Below are positions 17,477-25,924 of a stretch of 64,000 bases of DNA, piece by piece. The notes under the pieces are model-generated. The model saw only the letters and a list, made by a program, of their open reading frames with translations, did not search any database and was not told where the DNA came from. Numbering within the stretch: the stretch's first letter is position 1; each line of letters begins with the position of its first letter. A program made the position numbers and the translations under genes. The DNA is from CADEED01 sp036677145 (GTDB lineage: Bacteria > Pseudomonadota > Gammaproteobacteria > Steroidobacterales > Steroidobacteraceae): the NCBI GenBank assembly GCA_036677145.1, contig JAKFFF010000087.1:1-64000 (forward strand). The letters run 5' to 3'.

Positions 17477-17629
17477 TACGCGGAAACGGCGCTCGCGAGC
17501 AACGCAAGAAGACTACTCATGGCTGGTGCTCCCTTGAACAGCAGCAATGCTCACCGCGCGAGGTGCAGGGGTCAAGCCGCGGTGATATGTCCCCAATTGA
17601 GGACAGACCGCCCTCGCGGGGTAGTTTGG
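17477..17629. other. Intergenic spacer with a REP-like motif
   Basis: A non-coding spacer of 153 bases between the start of the AlkD gene and the stop of the quinoprotein gene. It contains a short near-palindrome (see 17586-17608). I see no strong promoter or terminator. Confidence 0.4.
17586..17608. repeat. REP-like near-palindrome
   Basis: The core TGTCCCCAATTGAGGACA is a near-perfect palindrome centred on AATT, followed by GACC. Its reverse complement begins GGTCTGTCC and contains GGGGACAT, both also found in the ends of the inverted repeat element at 23896-24426. It is probably a solo member of the same dispersed palindrome family. Confidence 0.4.
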
Positions 17630-18796
17630 CTACGGGGTGGCGGGGGTGAGTTTCAGCAGGCGTCCGCCGGAGCCATTGCGCTCATCCTCGAGCACCCAGA
17701 TGGCGCCGTCGGGGCCTTGTTCGACTTCCCGGATACGTTTGCCCATCTCGAATCGCTGCGCCTCGCGCGCAGTGCTGCCATCGGCGCCGAATTCCACGCG
17801 CACCAGGGCTTGTGAGGACAAGCCGCCGATGAAGCCGTCGCCTGCCCATTCCGGGAACATTTTTCCCGAATAGATGATGAATCCGGCGGGCGAGATCACC
17901 GGCGTCCAGCTCACCAGCGGGGCGCGGAATTCCGGGCGCGTCTCGTGATCGGGTATGTCGCGGCCGTCGTAGTGATCGCCGTTCGAAACGATCGGGTATC
18001 CGTAGTTGGCGGCCTTCTCGATGAGGTTGAGTTCATCGCCGCCGCGCGGACCCATCTCGTGCGAGTAAAGGCGCCCCTGCGCGTCGAATGCGATGCCCAG
18101 CATGTTTCGATGGCCGAGCGACCAGATCTGGGCGGTAACACCGCCGATCGACGCAAACGGATTGTCGGCGGGGACTGTGCCGTCCTCGTTGAGCCGCACG
18201 ATCTTGCCGAGATTGCCCTTCATGTCCTGCGCCGGCGTGAACTGCTGACGCTCGCTCGAGGTGATCCACAACTTTCCGTCGGGGCCGAACACCATGCGGT
18301 GACCCCAATGTCCGCGGCTGGCGACCTTCGGCACCTGGCGCCAGATCACCGTCAAGCCTTCCAGGCTGCCGCCGCCCTGGTTGTTCAACGCAAGCTTGGC
18401 GCGCGCGACCGCCGCGCCATTCGCGCCGTTGTCAGCCCCGTCGCCCGGTTCCGAATAACTCACGTAGACGATCTGGTTCTCCGCGAACCGCGGATGCAGG
18501 ATCACGTCGCCGAAGCCACCCTGTCCGCCATAGGCAATCTTCGGCACGCCGCTGATGTCGCCGGTCTTGCCGCTGCCGGTGTCCAGTAGTTTGAGCGCGC
18601 CTTTCTTCTCCGTGACGAGCAAGCGCCCGTCCGGCAGGAATGTCATCGCCCAGGGTTCGCGGAACTGCGCCACCGGCGTTGCGACGAACGACTGGCCGAC
18701 GCGTACCGGGGCGTTCGCATCCACGCCGCTGCAGTCCGCGCTGAAAACCGCAAACAGTGCGGCAAGGGCGATGGGAGGCAGTTTGCCGGCGTTCAT
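17630..18796 (-). CDS. PQQ-dependent aldose-sugar dehydrogenase-like protein (YliI/Asd family)
   Basis: A 388-residue exported beta-propeller. Family landmarks are R-E-P-W-A-M-T-F-L-P-D-G, G-Q-G-G-F-G-D-V-I-L-H-P, the catalytic His region R-G-H-W-G-H-R-M-V-F, and W-S-L-G-H-R-N-M-L-G-I-A-F and G-P-R-G-G-D-E-L-N-L-I loops that bind PQQ and calcium. The signal region ends at A-D-C, not a good lipobox, so it is more likely periplasmic than a lipoprotein. It oxidises sugars using PQQ; no PQQ biosynthesis gene is in the window. Confidence 0.85.
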   Translation of the reverse strand: MNAGKLPPIALAALFAVFSADCSGVDANAPVRVGQSFVATPVAQFREPWAMTFLPDGRLLVTEKKGALKLLDTGSGKTGDISGVPKIAYGGQGGFGDVILHPRFAENQIVYVSYSEPGDGADNGANGAAVARAKLALNNQGGGSLEGLTVIWRQVPKVASRGHWGHRMVFGPDGKLWITSSERQQFTPAQDMKGNLGKIVRLNEDGTVPADNPFASIGGVTAQIWSLGHRNMLGIAFDAQGRLYSHEMGPRGGDELNLIEKAANYGYPIVSNGDHYDGRDIPDHETRPEFRAPLVSWTPVISPAGFIIYSGKMFPEWAGDGFIGGLSSQALVRVEFGADGSTAREAQRFEMGKRIREVEQGPDGAIWVLEDERNGSGGRLLKLTPATP

Positions 18797-18916
18797 GGCG
18801 TCAGTATCGCCTCAGCGTTGCGCCGGGGCAGCGGCGGATATTCCCATGATGGCGTCGGACGATGGTTCGAAAGGCCGGACCGAAAAATCGCCAGAACGAT
18901 TGCCCGAATGAGTGGG

Positions 18917-19624
18917 TTAGAAGCGGACGACCAGGCCAATGCCGAGATTGCTCGCATCTTCGGTGCCCGTGGTGTTCGGATCGCCGACTTCCGAGTAACG
19001 CATGTATTCGGCCCGGATCGAAAACATCACGTTGATGTGAAAGGCAGCGCCCACGCCATACACCAGCTCGGTGGAATCGCCCTTGGCGGCGCCGATCCGC
19101 TGTCCATCGCCATCGACTTTTGCGGACACGTTGCGATCGGCGCTCGCGAACAACACGCCCGCGCGTCCGTAAAATTCGAACTTGTCGTTGAGCGGCAGAA
19201 TGCCGAGCACCGCGAGGACCGGGCCACCAAAGTTGTATTCGACGGAGACGCTCGCCGGTACGATGGTCGTTCCCGTGTTGTAGTCGCCGCTCACGGTGTT
19301 GGTGAGGTCGCCAACCTGGAGCAGGCCCAACTCGGCCGCCATGTAGCGATGGAAGCGGTACCCGAATACCGCCTCGTAGCCGATGTCGCTGTCGTCGGTG
19401 GTGGTTCGCACGTTCTCGAAAGTCACACCCTGACTTTCGATGTAGTCGATGACCGCCTGTTCGTTGATCGCTTGATTGCTCGAGTAGGTAGTCTGGGAGA
19501 TCAAGGCGCCCGCATAGGGGCCGATCCGATTCGCGTTCCGGGTGCGCTTCTTGGGGGCCGCCTCGGAAATCCCCGCGATCAGAAGACTGGATGCAACGAG
19601 CACGACGACCGGGATCTTTTTCAT
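18917..19624 (-). CDS. Outer-membrane beta-barrel protein (OmpA-like porin family)
   Basis: A 235-residue protein with a clear signal peptide (ending SEAAP). The mature part begins R-I-G-P-Y-A-G-A-L, then shows alternating strands such as F-G-Y-R-F-H-R-Y-M-A-A-E-L-G, F-E-F-Y-G-R-A-G-V-L and F-S-I-R-A-E-Y-M-R-Y. It ends in Phe (GIGLVVRF), the outer-membrane insertion signal. The pattern fits an eight-stranded OmpA-type barrel. Confidence 0.75.
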   Translation of the reverse strand: MKKIPVVVLVASSLLIAGISEAAPKKRTRNANRIGPYAGALISQTTYSSNQAINEQAVIDYIESQGVTFENVRTTTDDSDIGYEAVFGYRFHRYMAAELGLLQVGDLTNTVSGDYNTGTTIVPASVSVEYNFGGPVLAVLGILPLNDKFEFYGRAGVLFASADRNVSAKVDGDGQRIGAAKGDSTELVYGVGAAFHINVMFSIRAEYMRYSEVGDPNTTGTEDASNLGIGLVVRF

Positions 19625-19684
19625 TCGATGGACTCCCCGCGTGGAAGTGGACGCACGCTAACACGGCATGCGTGGCGCCGCCGA

Positions 19685-20395
19685 TTATTTGAGGACTTCG
19701 GCCAGGAATTGCTCGAGCGAGTGCCATGAACGGCGGTCGGCAGTCTCGTCGTACTGCATGCCGCCGGCACGGTTGTGGGCCACTGGGTTCGTGAAGGCAT
19801 GCACCGTCTGGCCATAGGCATGCAGCTGCCAGTCCGCACCGGCGGCGGTGAATTCCTTGGCCACCGCGAGGACATCTTCGGGGGGAGCCATCGGGTCGTC
19901 ATACCCATGCAGCATGAGTACCTTCGCGCGCACTTTCGGTTTCGTGAGTCCGGAAGGTTTCAGCAAACCGTGAAAACTCACCGCGCCGCGGATGTCCGCG
20001 TCGCTGCGCGCCAGGTCGAGCGCGCACAGTCCGCCGAAGCAGAAACCCATGATCGCAATGCGGCGCGCATCGACGATCGGCATGGCGCGTACCGTGGACA
20101 GACCCGCCTCGAGCCGTTTCAGCAGCGCGGCGCGGTCCTGCATGAAAGGCGTCATCAACGCACTGCATTCCTCGGGAGTGGTGCCGCGTTTTCCCTTGCC
20201 GAAGTTGTCGAGCGCGAAACACGCATAACCCTGCCAGGCGAGCCGGCGCGCCTTGCGTTCGACGAATTCGTCGCGGCCGCCCCAGGCGTGGCTGATCATC
20301 ACCGCCGGTCGTGGTCCCGCTTGCGACTCGTCGTAGCAGAGGAAGCCCTCGAGCTGCGTCTCGCCGTCGCGGTAATCGATGTATTGCTCGCGCAT
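19685..20395 (-). CDS. Dienelactone hydrolase-family protein
   Basis: A 236-residue alpha/beta hydrolase. The nucleophile elbow is G-F-C-F-G-G with a Cys nucleophile, the acid is in H-G-Y-D-D-P and the base is in V-H-A-F-T-N-P, all typical of the DLH family. It starts with R-D-G-E-T-Q-L-E-G and a S-H-A-W-G-G-R-D segment. There is no signal peptide, so it is cytoplasmic. DLH proteins hydrolyse dienelactones or other esters; the true substrate is unknown. Confidence 0.8.
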   Translation of the reverse strand: MREQYIDYRDGETQLEGFLCYDESQAGPRPAVMISHAWGGRDEFVERKARRLAWQGYACFALDNFGKGKRGTTPEECSALMTPFMQDRAALLKRLEAGLSTVRAMPIVDARRIAIMGFCFGGLCALDLARSDADIRGAVSFHGLLKPSGLTKPKVRAKVLMLHGYDDPMAPPEDVLAVAKEFTAAGADWQLHAYGQTVHAFTNPVAHNRAGGMQYDETADRRSWHSLEQFLAEVLK

Positions 20396-20481
20396 GTCAG
20401 GTCCCCGTGATCCGGCTTATATATATGAACCGATTATGTAATGCGGCGCGATCCGCGATGCAATACGCCATTCGGGACCCC

Positions 20482-20515
20482 AAAAAAATGCGGCGGTCGT
20501 TGGTACGCCGCCGCA
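20482..20515 (-). terminator. Rho-independent terminator
   Basis: On the minus strand an 8-bp stem TGCGGCGG/CCGCCGCA with an 11-base loop is followed directly by a run of seven T. The hairpin arms are 20489-20496 and 20508-20515, with the T-tract at 20482-20488. It lies 30 bases beyond the stop of the leftward SYLF gene, so it should end that transcript. Confidence 0.8.
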
Positions 20516-20544
20516 ATTCGGAGTGACCTAACAAACTCGACGGA

Positions 20545-21369
20545 TCAGCGCGGCGGCTCCGCGCCCGGCTGCGCATCCTCGAGCGGAAACGTCGTGGCTC
20601 CGGCCGGTGCGGCGCCGTCGGTTCCCGCGGCACTCGCGCCAGCGCTGCTGTCCGGGGTCGCCGTCGCGGTGCTCGGTGAGCTCGCGACGTGTGTGCCCGC
20701 GGCCGTGCTGGTCACGATCGCGCGCGAGAACCGCTTGGCCGCCTCGGCATCCGTGGAGACTCTGCCGGCAATGATGTCGCTGGCCGATGCGCTCTGCCCG
20801 TACAGCTTGTTGTTCGACTTGCTGTCGATCGCGAGAATGCTGCCGTCGAGCGAGACACCGGCGAAGAGGCCGCGGTTGCGCGAATAGGAATACACCTCGG
20901 CCTTGAAGTCCTGATCCGTGCCGGCCGAGGCCGAACGGCCTACCGGACCCGCCGCGACGGAGGCATCCGCGCCCAGCGTCAACTTGCCGTCGGCGATGCC
21001 TTCGATGCCCTGGCGCGTGGTGAATACCAGCACGACGTCGGTGGATTGCACGCCGATCTGCCAGCCGATGCTGCCGCCCGTCAGGCTGATCATGATCGGA
21101 CTGGTGAAGCGGCCGTTCGCGTCGCGAACCACCATCGTGCCACTGCCGCGCCGGCCGCCGACCACGGCGCCGACCTTGACGACATTCGGGATGACGGCGA
21201 TGCCATAGGCGCGCGCCATCAGACGATCGGGAATCGCGGTGTCGCGTTGCGCGCCGAGTTCTTCGAGAACACCGGATGCTTCGATGAGCCGCGCTTCTTC
21301 GCGCGCGCCCGCGAACGCGGGTGTCTGGACGAGAGTGGCGAGGATCGAAGCGAGGAGAAGTTTCTTCAT
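20545..21369 (-). CDS. SYLF/YSC84-domain secreted protein
   Basis: A 274-residue protein with a signal peptide (ending TPAFAG). A SYLF-type (Ysc84, lipid-binding) domain follows: a A-x-G-I-A-V-I-P-N-V segment, G-A-V-V-G-G-R-R-G-S-G, the W-Q-I-G-V-Q-S strand and a long Y-S-Y-S-R-N-R-G-L-F-A-G-V-S-L-D-G stretch. The C-terminal 40 residues are Ala/Ser/Thr/Pro-rich and disordered. The ATG at 21369 is preceded by AGGAGCTACC; upstream in-frame starts are unlikely. It is divergent from the ApbE gene. Confidence 0.8.
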   Translation of the reverse strand: MKKLLLASILATLVQTPAFAGAREEARLIEASGVLEELGAQRDTAIPDRLMARAYGIAVIPNVVKVGAVVGGRRGSGTMVVRDANGRFTSPIMISLTGGSIGWQIGVQSTDVVLVFTTRQGIEGIADGKLTLGADASVAAGPVGRSASAGTDQDFKAEVYSYSRNRGLFAGVSLDGSILAIDSKSNNKLYGQSASASDIIAGRVSTDAEAAKRFSRAIVTSTAAGTHVASSPSTATATPDSSAGASAAGTDGAAPAGATTFPLEDAQPGAEPPR

Positions 21370-21440
21370 GGTAGCTCCTACTGAAATCTTGGCGTCTTGG
21401 CTTTGACGCACGGCCGGTAGTCTGCCCCATAATTGCCGCC

Positions 21441-22427
21441 ATGCGTTCAATTAATACCGGTTTGCGCGTCTTTGGTTCCCTGCTGCTGCTGCTGCTGCCG
21501 ATGGCGGCGCGCGCCGAATGGATCTCGCGCAGCGAATCCATCATGGGCACGCGCTGCTCGGTCGAACTATGGAGCGATGATCGCGCGAAGGGCGAGGGGG
21601 CCATAACGTCTGTTTTCGACGACATGAAGCGAATCGATCGCCTCATGAGCACCTGGAAGGAAGACACCGAGATATCGCTGGTAAATCGAGAAGCGTCCAA
21701 ACACCCGGTGAAGATCAGCCCGGAGCTGTTTCGCCTGTTGCAGGTGTCCGTGCAGTACTCGGAGCTCACGCGCGGCGCGTTCGACATCACGTATGCCAGC
21801 GTGGGTTATCTCTACGATTTCAAGAAGGGCGTGCACCCGGATCAGAAGGCGATCGACGCGGCTCTGCCTGGCATCAATTGGCGCCACATGGTGCTCGACG
21901 AAAAGAATCACACCGTGTTCTTCCAGCGGCCGGGAATGCGCATCGACCTGGGTGGCATCGCGAAGGGGCATTCGGTGGACCGCGGCATCGAGATCCTGCA
22001 GCAGCAGGGCATCACGCGCGCGATGGTCAATGCGGGCGGCGACACCCGCATCATCGGCGATCGATTCGGCAAGCCGTGGGTCGTCGGCGTGCGCGACCCG
22101 GATCACGAGGGCAAGGTGTTCCTGCGCCTGCCGCTCACCGATACGGCGTTTTCGACCTCGGGCGACTACGAGCGCTACTTCGACGAGGGCGGCAAGCGGT
22201 TCCACCACATCATCGACCCGAAGACCGGGGATTCCGCGCGCAAGGTCCGCAGCGTCACGGTCATCAGCGGCACGGCGACTCGCACGGATGCGCTGACGAA
22301 GAGCGTGTTCATCATGGGCGCGGAAGAGGGCATCGCGTTCATCAATACATTGCCCGACGTGGATGCCGTGGCGGTGACGCCGGACGGCCGGGTGATCTAT
22401 TCGAAAGGCCTGGCCCCGCCGGGTTAA
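21441..22427 (+). CDS. apbE: FAD:protein FMN transferase
   Basis: A 328-residue exported ApbE. It attaches FMN covalently to Thr or Ser of target proteins in the periplasm, using FAD as donor. Visible landmarks are M-G-T-R-C-S-V-E-L, G-A-F-D-I-T-Y-A, the D-L-G-G-I-A-K-G-H-S-V-D segment, N-A-G-G-D-T-R and F-H-H-I-I-D-P-K-T-G with the Mg/FAD-binding residues. A signal peptide ends near AARAE. The nearest candidate client genes are the small DUF4266 lipoprotein and the other redox genes of the 24-37 kb cluster. Confidence 0.9.
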   Translation: MRSINTGLRVFGSLLLLLLPMAARAEWISRSESIMGTRCSVELWSDDRAKGEGAITSVFDDMKRIDRLMSTWKEDTEISLVNREASKHPVKISPELFRLLQVSVQYSELTRGAFDITYASVGYLYDFKKGVHPDQKAIDAALPGINWRHMVLDEKNHTVFFQRPGMRIDLGGIAKGHSVDRGIEILQQQGITRAMVNAGGDTRIIGDRFGKPWVVGVRDPDHEGKVFLRLPLTDTAFSTSGDYERYFDEGGKRFHHIIDPKTGDSARKVRSVTVISGTATRTDALTKSVFIMGAEEGIAFINTLPDVDAVAVTPDGRVIYSKGLAPPG

Positions 22428-22486
22428 TCTTCCTTCCCCGAAGGGCGCGGACCTTCGGCGCCCGAACAATCCACTCGAGGTCTAGC

Positions 22487-23896
22487 ATGCGTTTCATCCG
22501 CATCGTCCGCGCCGTTGTGACTTGCATGGGACTTGCCGCCGTCGCCACGGGCCAGTCGACGCCCCGGCAGGTTTACACATCACCGCAGCAGGATCCCGGG
22601 GTTTATTCCGGGCGCCTCAAGGTCGACTACCCGACTCCTTACGAACTCGCCACGGCGGAGCAGATCCGTTCGGTGCTGGACCGCATCCATGGATATGCGA
22701 TCGACGCCGCGCCGGTGCGCGTGATCGATGGCGACACGGGTGAGGCGATCACGGATCTGTCGAAGCTGCCGGCCACCGTGGCGCTGGCACGCACCGATCT
22801 GCAGATCGTCACCTACGAGTGGGGCGTGACCTACGCGGGCATGATGCTGCTGTCGAGGATCACCGGCGACGCTCGCTACAACGAGTACGTCGACGAGCGC
22901 GTCACGGCGGTGGCGAAACTCGCGGCGCATGCGCGCGCGAACCTGCAGCCCGGCACGACTTCCGCTAACTACCCGCGTCCGGCGCATGGCATCTGGTTGC
23001 GCGGCATGTTGCTGCCCGAACGCCTCGACGATGCCGGCGCGATGTGCGCCGCGCTGATCAAGGCCGAGCGCGCTGGCCTGGGCTCGGGAACACTGCGGCC
23101 GTGGATCGACAACTGGGTGGATTGGGTGCACAAGCGCCAGTTCCGGCTGAAGGACGGCACGCTGGCGCGCAACCGGCCGCTGCCGAACACGTTGTGGCTG
23201 GACGATCTGTACATGAGTGTTCCCTGCCTCGCGCAGGCCGGAAAGCTCAGCGGCGATCGCAGGTTTTTCGACGACGCGGCGAAACAGATTCTCCAGTTTT
23301 CCGACCGCATGTTCGTGAAGGAGAAGAAGCTGTTCATGCATGCGTGGGTGCAGGAGATGGACTATCACCCCGCGTTCCACTGGGCGCGTGCCAATGGCTG
23401 GGCCCTCATGGCCATGGCCGAGCTGCTCGACGTGTTGCCGGAGAATCATCCGGACCGGCAGCGCATCCTCGCGCTGTTCCGCCAACACGCCGAAGGCGTG
23501 ACTGCGCGACAAGGTCACGCGGGGCTGTGGCACCAGCTGCTGGACCGCACCGAGTCCTACGAGGAGACCTCCGCCAGCGCGATGTTCGTGTTCGCCATCG
23601 CGCGCGGCATCAATCGCGGCTGGCTGGACGCGCGTGCCTTCGGGCCCGCGGCGTCATTGGGCTGGAATGCAGTCGCGAAGAAGGTGAACTCGAAAGGGCA
23701 GGTCGAAGGCACTTGCGTAGGCACCGGCGTCGGCTGGGACCCGATGTTCTACATGTACCGCCCGGTCCACGTGCTCGCGGCGCATGGCTACGGTCCGGTG
23801 CTGCTGGCTGGCGCCGAAATGCTCGAACTGCGCAAGCGGCCGGACATCGGCTTGCACGACGGCGGCCTGCAATTCGGCAAGCCACTTGCGAACTGA
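22487..23896 (+). CDS. Secreted GH105/GH88-type unsaturated glycuronyl hydrolase
   Basis: A 469-residue protein with a signal peptide ending near ATGQS. The body is an (alpha/alpha)6 barrel of the YteR kind. Landmarks are a W-G-V-T-Y-A-G-M-M-L-L segment, L-W-L-D-D-L-Y-M-S-V-P with the conserved Asp, W-A-R-A-N-G-W-A-L-M-A-M and a final L-L-A-G-A-E-M. GH105 enzymes act on unsaturated rhamnogalacturonan or related oligosaccharides. The start is the ATG at 22487; the frame is open upstream inside apbE but that is a shadow. The stop codon abuts a 45-bp inverted repeat. Confidence 0.75.
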   Translation: MRFIRIVRAVVTCMGLAAVATGQSTPRQVYTSPQQDPGVYSGRLKVDYPTPYELATAEQIRSVLDRIHGYAIDAAPVRVIDGDTGEAITDLSKLPATVALARTDLQIVTYEWGVTYAGMMLLSRITGDARYNEYVDERVTAVAKLAAHARANLQPGTTSANYPRPAHGIWLRGMLLPERLDDAGAMCAALIKAERAGLGSGTLRPWIDNWVDWVHKRQFRLKDGTLARNRPLPNTLWLDDLYMSVPCLAQAGKLSGDRRFFDDAAKQILQFSDRMFVKEKKLFMHAWVQEMDYHPAFHWARANGWALMAMAELLDVLPENHPDRQRILALFRQHAEGVTARQGHAGLWHQLLDRTESYEETSASAMFVFAIARGINRGWLDARAFGPAASLGWNAVAKKVNSKGQVEGTCVGTGVGWDPMFYMYRPVHVLAAHGYGPVLLAGAEMLELRKRPDIGLHDGGLQFGKPLAN

Positions 23897-23940
23897 AATG
23901 GGGACATTCCTCGTTTCCTAGCAAACGGGGACAGACCTCG
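23896..23940 (+). repeat. Left 45-bp terminal inverted repeat
   Basis: This is the exact reverse complement of 24382-24426. It begins at the last base of the stop codon of the GH105-type gene (AAATGGGGACA) and ends with GGGGACAGACCTCG. Confidence 0.85.
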
Positions 23941-24381
23941 ATTTGGACTGGCGGTGACCCTCGGTTCTTTTCCACAAGCCGCTGCGGACTGGCGACGCGG
24001 TGACCTTAGTTAGTGAGAGGGGAAGGGCCGCGATCGTGGGTGCGCCGATGCGCGCTTCGATGAGTCCTGGACCGCGACCTGGCAGGCGCGGAAATCGGCG
24101 GGACGGTGCACACGCGATGGGCTGAGCGGACGCGGCGTCTTGCGAACTTCGCAAGGCACGAAGCCGGCATTCGATGACCCATCTCGCGCACCGCCAACGC
24201 GACAAACTCGCATTGCCCAAGTTTCCCGCCGGCACGGCCGGCGGCCTGCAAACTGGCGAAATCAATCATCAAGTAGCGCCGCGGGAGCGACACCCATCGC
24301 GGGGGCGACGGCCCGCCGATTTCCGCGCTCGCCGCTACCCCATCAGGGACTCATCGAAGCGCGCATCGGCGCATCAACCGC

Positions 24382-24426
24382 CGAGGTCTGTCCCCGTTTG
24401 CTAGGAAACGAGGAATGTCCCCATTT
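24382..24426 (-). repeat. Right 45-bp terminal inverted repeat
   Basis: This is the exact reverse complement of 23896-23940. Its outer end shares two bases with the stop codon of the DUF3570 gene (TAA on the minus strand). Confidence 0.85.
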
Positions 24427-25651
24427 AGAAAAAGGCGGAGATGTATAGCTGGAAGATGTTCGCTTCGAGCGTGTACAGATCTTCCTGGCCGGCGGGACGC
24501 ACCAGCTCCGGCGGCGGCGGAATTCCGTAGCTGCCGATGCTCTGGCGTGCGTCGCGGAAGTCGTCGTAGTTCACCGTCATGAAGTCGTAGCGCAGGTTGA
24601 TCTGGGCCTTCGACAACCACGGGAACCGCTCGATCTTGAATTCGTACGTCGCGCCGGCGCCGACGGTGACCGCGCTGTAGGTCGCGAGCTCTTTATCGCG
24701 CGCCATGAAGTTCGCGTAGTTGGCGCGGGGAAAAATGTCCTGGTAGAAGTCCGCCGCGTCCTGCGAGTAGTAACGCACGCGTCCTTCGAAAATCCAGTTG
24801 CCGCCCCAGATGGGTTTGTCGAGCGGATGCACGTAACCGAGCTCGGCCGTCTGACCCACGACTCCCCAGGTGTCGGTGTAGAACCGGTACATGCTGTCGA
24901 TCGCGGCGCGCCAGGGCAGGAAGTACTTGGCGCGGACCGAGGCGGCATTGCTCGAACGCGTGTTCGGGTAGATCTCGGACTGCTGGCCCTGCGTGCCGGC
25001 GACCTGATCGACGAAGAAACGCACCGACCGGTACGGGCTGCGCAGGAAGCCTTCGTCCGTGATCACTTCGTACTGGCCGGAAACGATCATGTTCTTCGTG
25101 ATGATCTGCGACAACGCGACGCTGAAGCTCTGCGTTTCCATCTCGTCCGCGAACGCCGGATCGTTCTGCTTCACGCCATCGATCTTGATGTTGCGGAAGA
25201 CCTCGTTCTGGCCGGTCTTGTAGGCAAACGAGATCGTGGTCAGGTCGCCGAACATGTCGTGGCTGACGCCCGCGTACAGCGTCTTCGCGGTGTAGTCGCT
25301 TTCGTCGCTGTTCACGTAGCCGATGCTGTACGTGCTCTTGCCGTGCAGGAAATCGGCGGACAGGCTGTACTGCGTGCGCTCGTCGTCGTACGGGCTCGCC
25401 GAAGTCTCGACGTCGATCGACGCGGAGGAAACCATGTCGATGTAGTAGTTGGCCTGGACGGAGACGTGTTCGCCGATGCTCTTGCGCACCAGCATCGAGG
25501 GGCCTGAGATCACCACTCCGCCGCCGTCGTAGCGGAAGTACAGGACGTCGGCGCGATCCTCGGGCAACACGCCCGCGCCCGCGGACGCGGCGAGCAGTCC
25601 GAAACAGGTTATGACGTATCGGGCGAGACGTAAGCGCATTGCGTGGATCAT
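24425..25651 (-). CDS. DUF3570 outer-membrane beta-barrel protein
   Basis: A 408-residue protein with a signal peptide (ending ASAGAG). It starts V-L-P-E-D-R-A-D-V-L-Y-F-R-Y-D-G-G-G-V-V-I-S-G-P and continues in long amphipathic strands. The segments S-A-S-P-Y-D-D-E-R-T-Q-Y and G-Q-Q-S-E-I-Y-P-N-T-R mark DUF3570, and it ends in Phe-Phe (LYISAFF), as outer-membrane barrels do. It is the last gene of a six-gene leftward run and follows the DUF4266 gene by 24 bases. Its function is unknown to me; the usual neighbours are DUF4266, a TlpA thioredoxin and ApbE, and all are nearby here. Confidence 0.8.
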   Translation of the reverse strand: MIHAMRLRLARYVITCFGLLAASAGAGVLPEDRADVLYFRYDGGGVVISGPSMLVRKSIGEHVSVQANYYIDMVSSASIDVETSASPYDDERTQYSLSADFLHGKSTYSIGYVNSDESDYTAKTLYAGVSHDMFGDLTTISFAYKTGQNEVFRNIKIDGVKQNDPAFADEMETQSFSVALSQIITKNMIVSGQYEVITDEGFLRSPYRSVRFFVDQVAGTQGQQSEIYPNTRSSNAASVRAKYFLPWRAAIDSMYRFYTDTWGVVGQTAELGYVHPLDKPIWGGNWIFEGRVRYYSQDAADFYQDIFPRANYANFMARDKELATYSAVTVGAGATYEFKIERFPWLSKAQINLRYDFMTVNYDDFRDARQSIGSYGIPPPPELVRPAGQEDLYTLEANIFQLYISAFF

Positions 25652-25675
25652 GTGGCGGCCGCGTAATCTCGGTTG

Positions 25676-25900
25676 TTAGTTACAGCCGCAACCGCCACCG
25701 GCGCCGCCGGTGGCTCCGCGCGAGCCTTCGCGCGATTCGAACACGTGATCGAGAAAGTCCTGCGAAACCGCGGCGCGCCCGGCCATGATCGGATCGGCGA
25801 GATTCTCGCGATCGTAGGGTGCCACCCACGGCTCGATGGAACTGCAGCCCGCCGCGCAGAACGCGAGAGCACAGATGACCAACAAATTGCGGGTGCGCAT
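25676..25900 (-). CDS. DUF4266 small Cys-rich lipoprotein
   Basis: A 74-residue lipoprotein (lipobox CAAGC, C19). The mature part has the conserved W-V-x-P-Y-D-R-x-x-L-A-D-P-I-M segment, a D-H-V-F-E-S-R-E-G segment and the C-terminal G-G-G-C-G-C-N signature of DUF4266. The Cys pair close to the C-terminus could bind metal or form a redox disulfide with the neighbouring TlpA. S60-R-G-A-T64 resembles an ApbE flavinylation site (S/T-G-A-T), but I do not know that this is conserved in the family. A ribosome site (AAGGAAG) precedes the ATG. Confidence 0.75.
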   Translation of the reverse strand: MRTRNLLVICALAFCAAGCSSIEPWVAPYDRENLADPIMAGRAAVSQDFLDHVFESREGSRGATGGAGGGCGCN

Positions 25901-25924
25901 CGGGATGTCTTCCTTATTTCCTGG

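Larger units (their letters stand above)
23896..24426. mobile_element. 531-bp MITE/REPIN-like element with 45-bp perfect terminal inverted repeats
   Basis: The ends at 23896-23940 and 24382-24426 are a perfect 45-bp inverted repeat. Both ends start at the stop codon of a flanking convergent gene, so the element fills the whole spacer. Inside lies a second inverted repeat with arms at about 24041-24121 and 24293-24373: 27 and 17 bases are perfect near the outer and middle parts, and a shorter CGCGATGGG match continues inward. It shares one centre at 24207, whereas the outer repeat is centred at 24161. A 17-base palindrome, CTTGCGAACTTCGCAAG, lies at 24139-24155. No ORF of protein-like quality is present. 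Motifs GGTCTGTCC and GGGGACA recur at 17586. It is probably a non-autonomous or REP-derived element. Confidence 0.75.
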
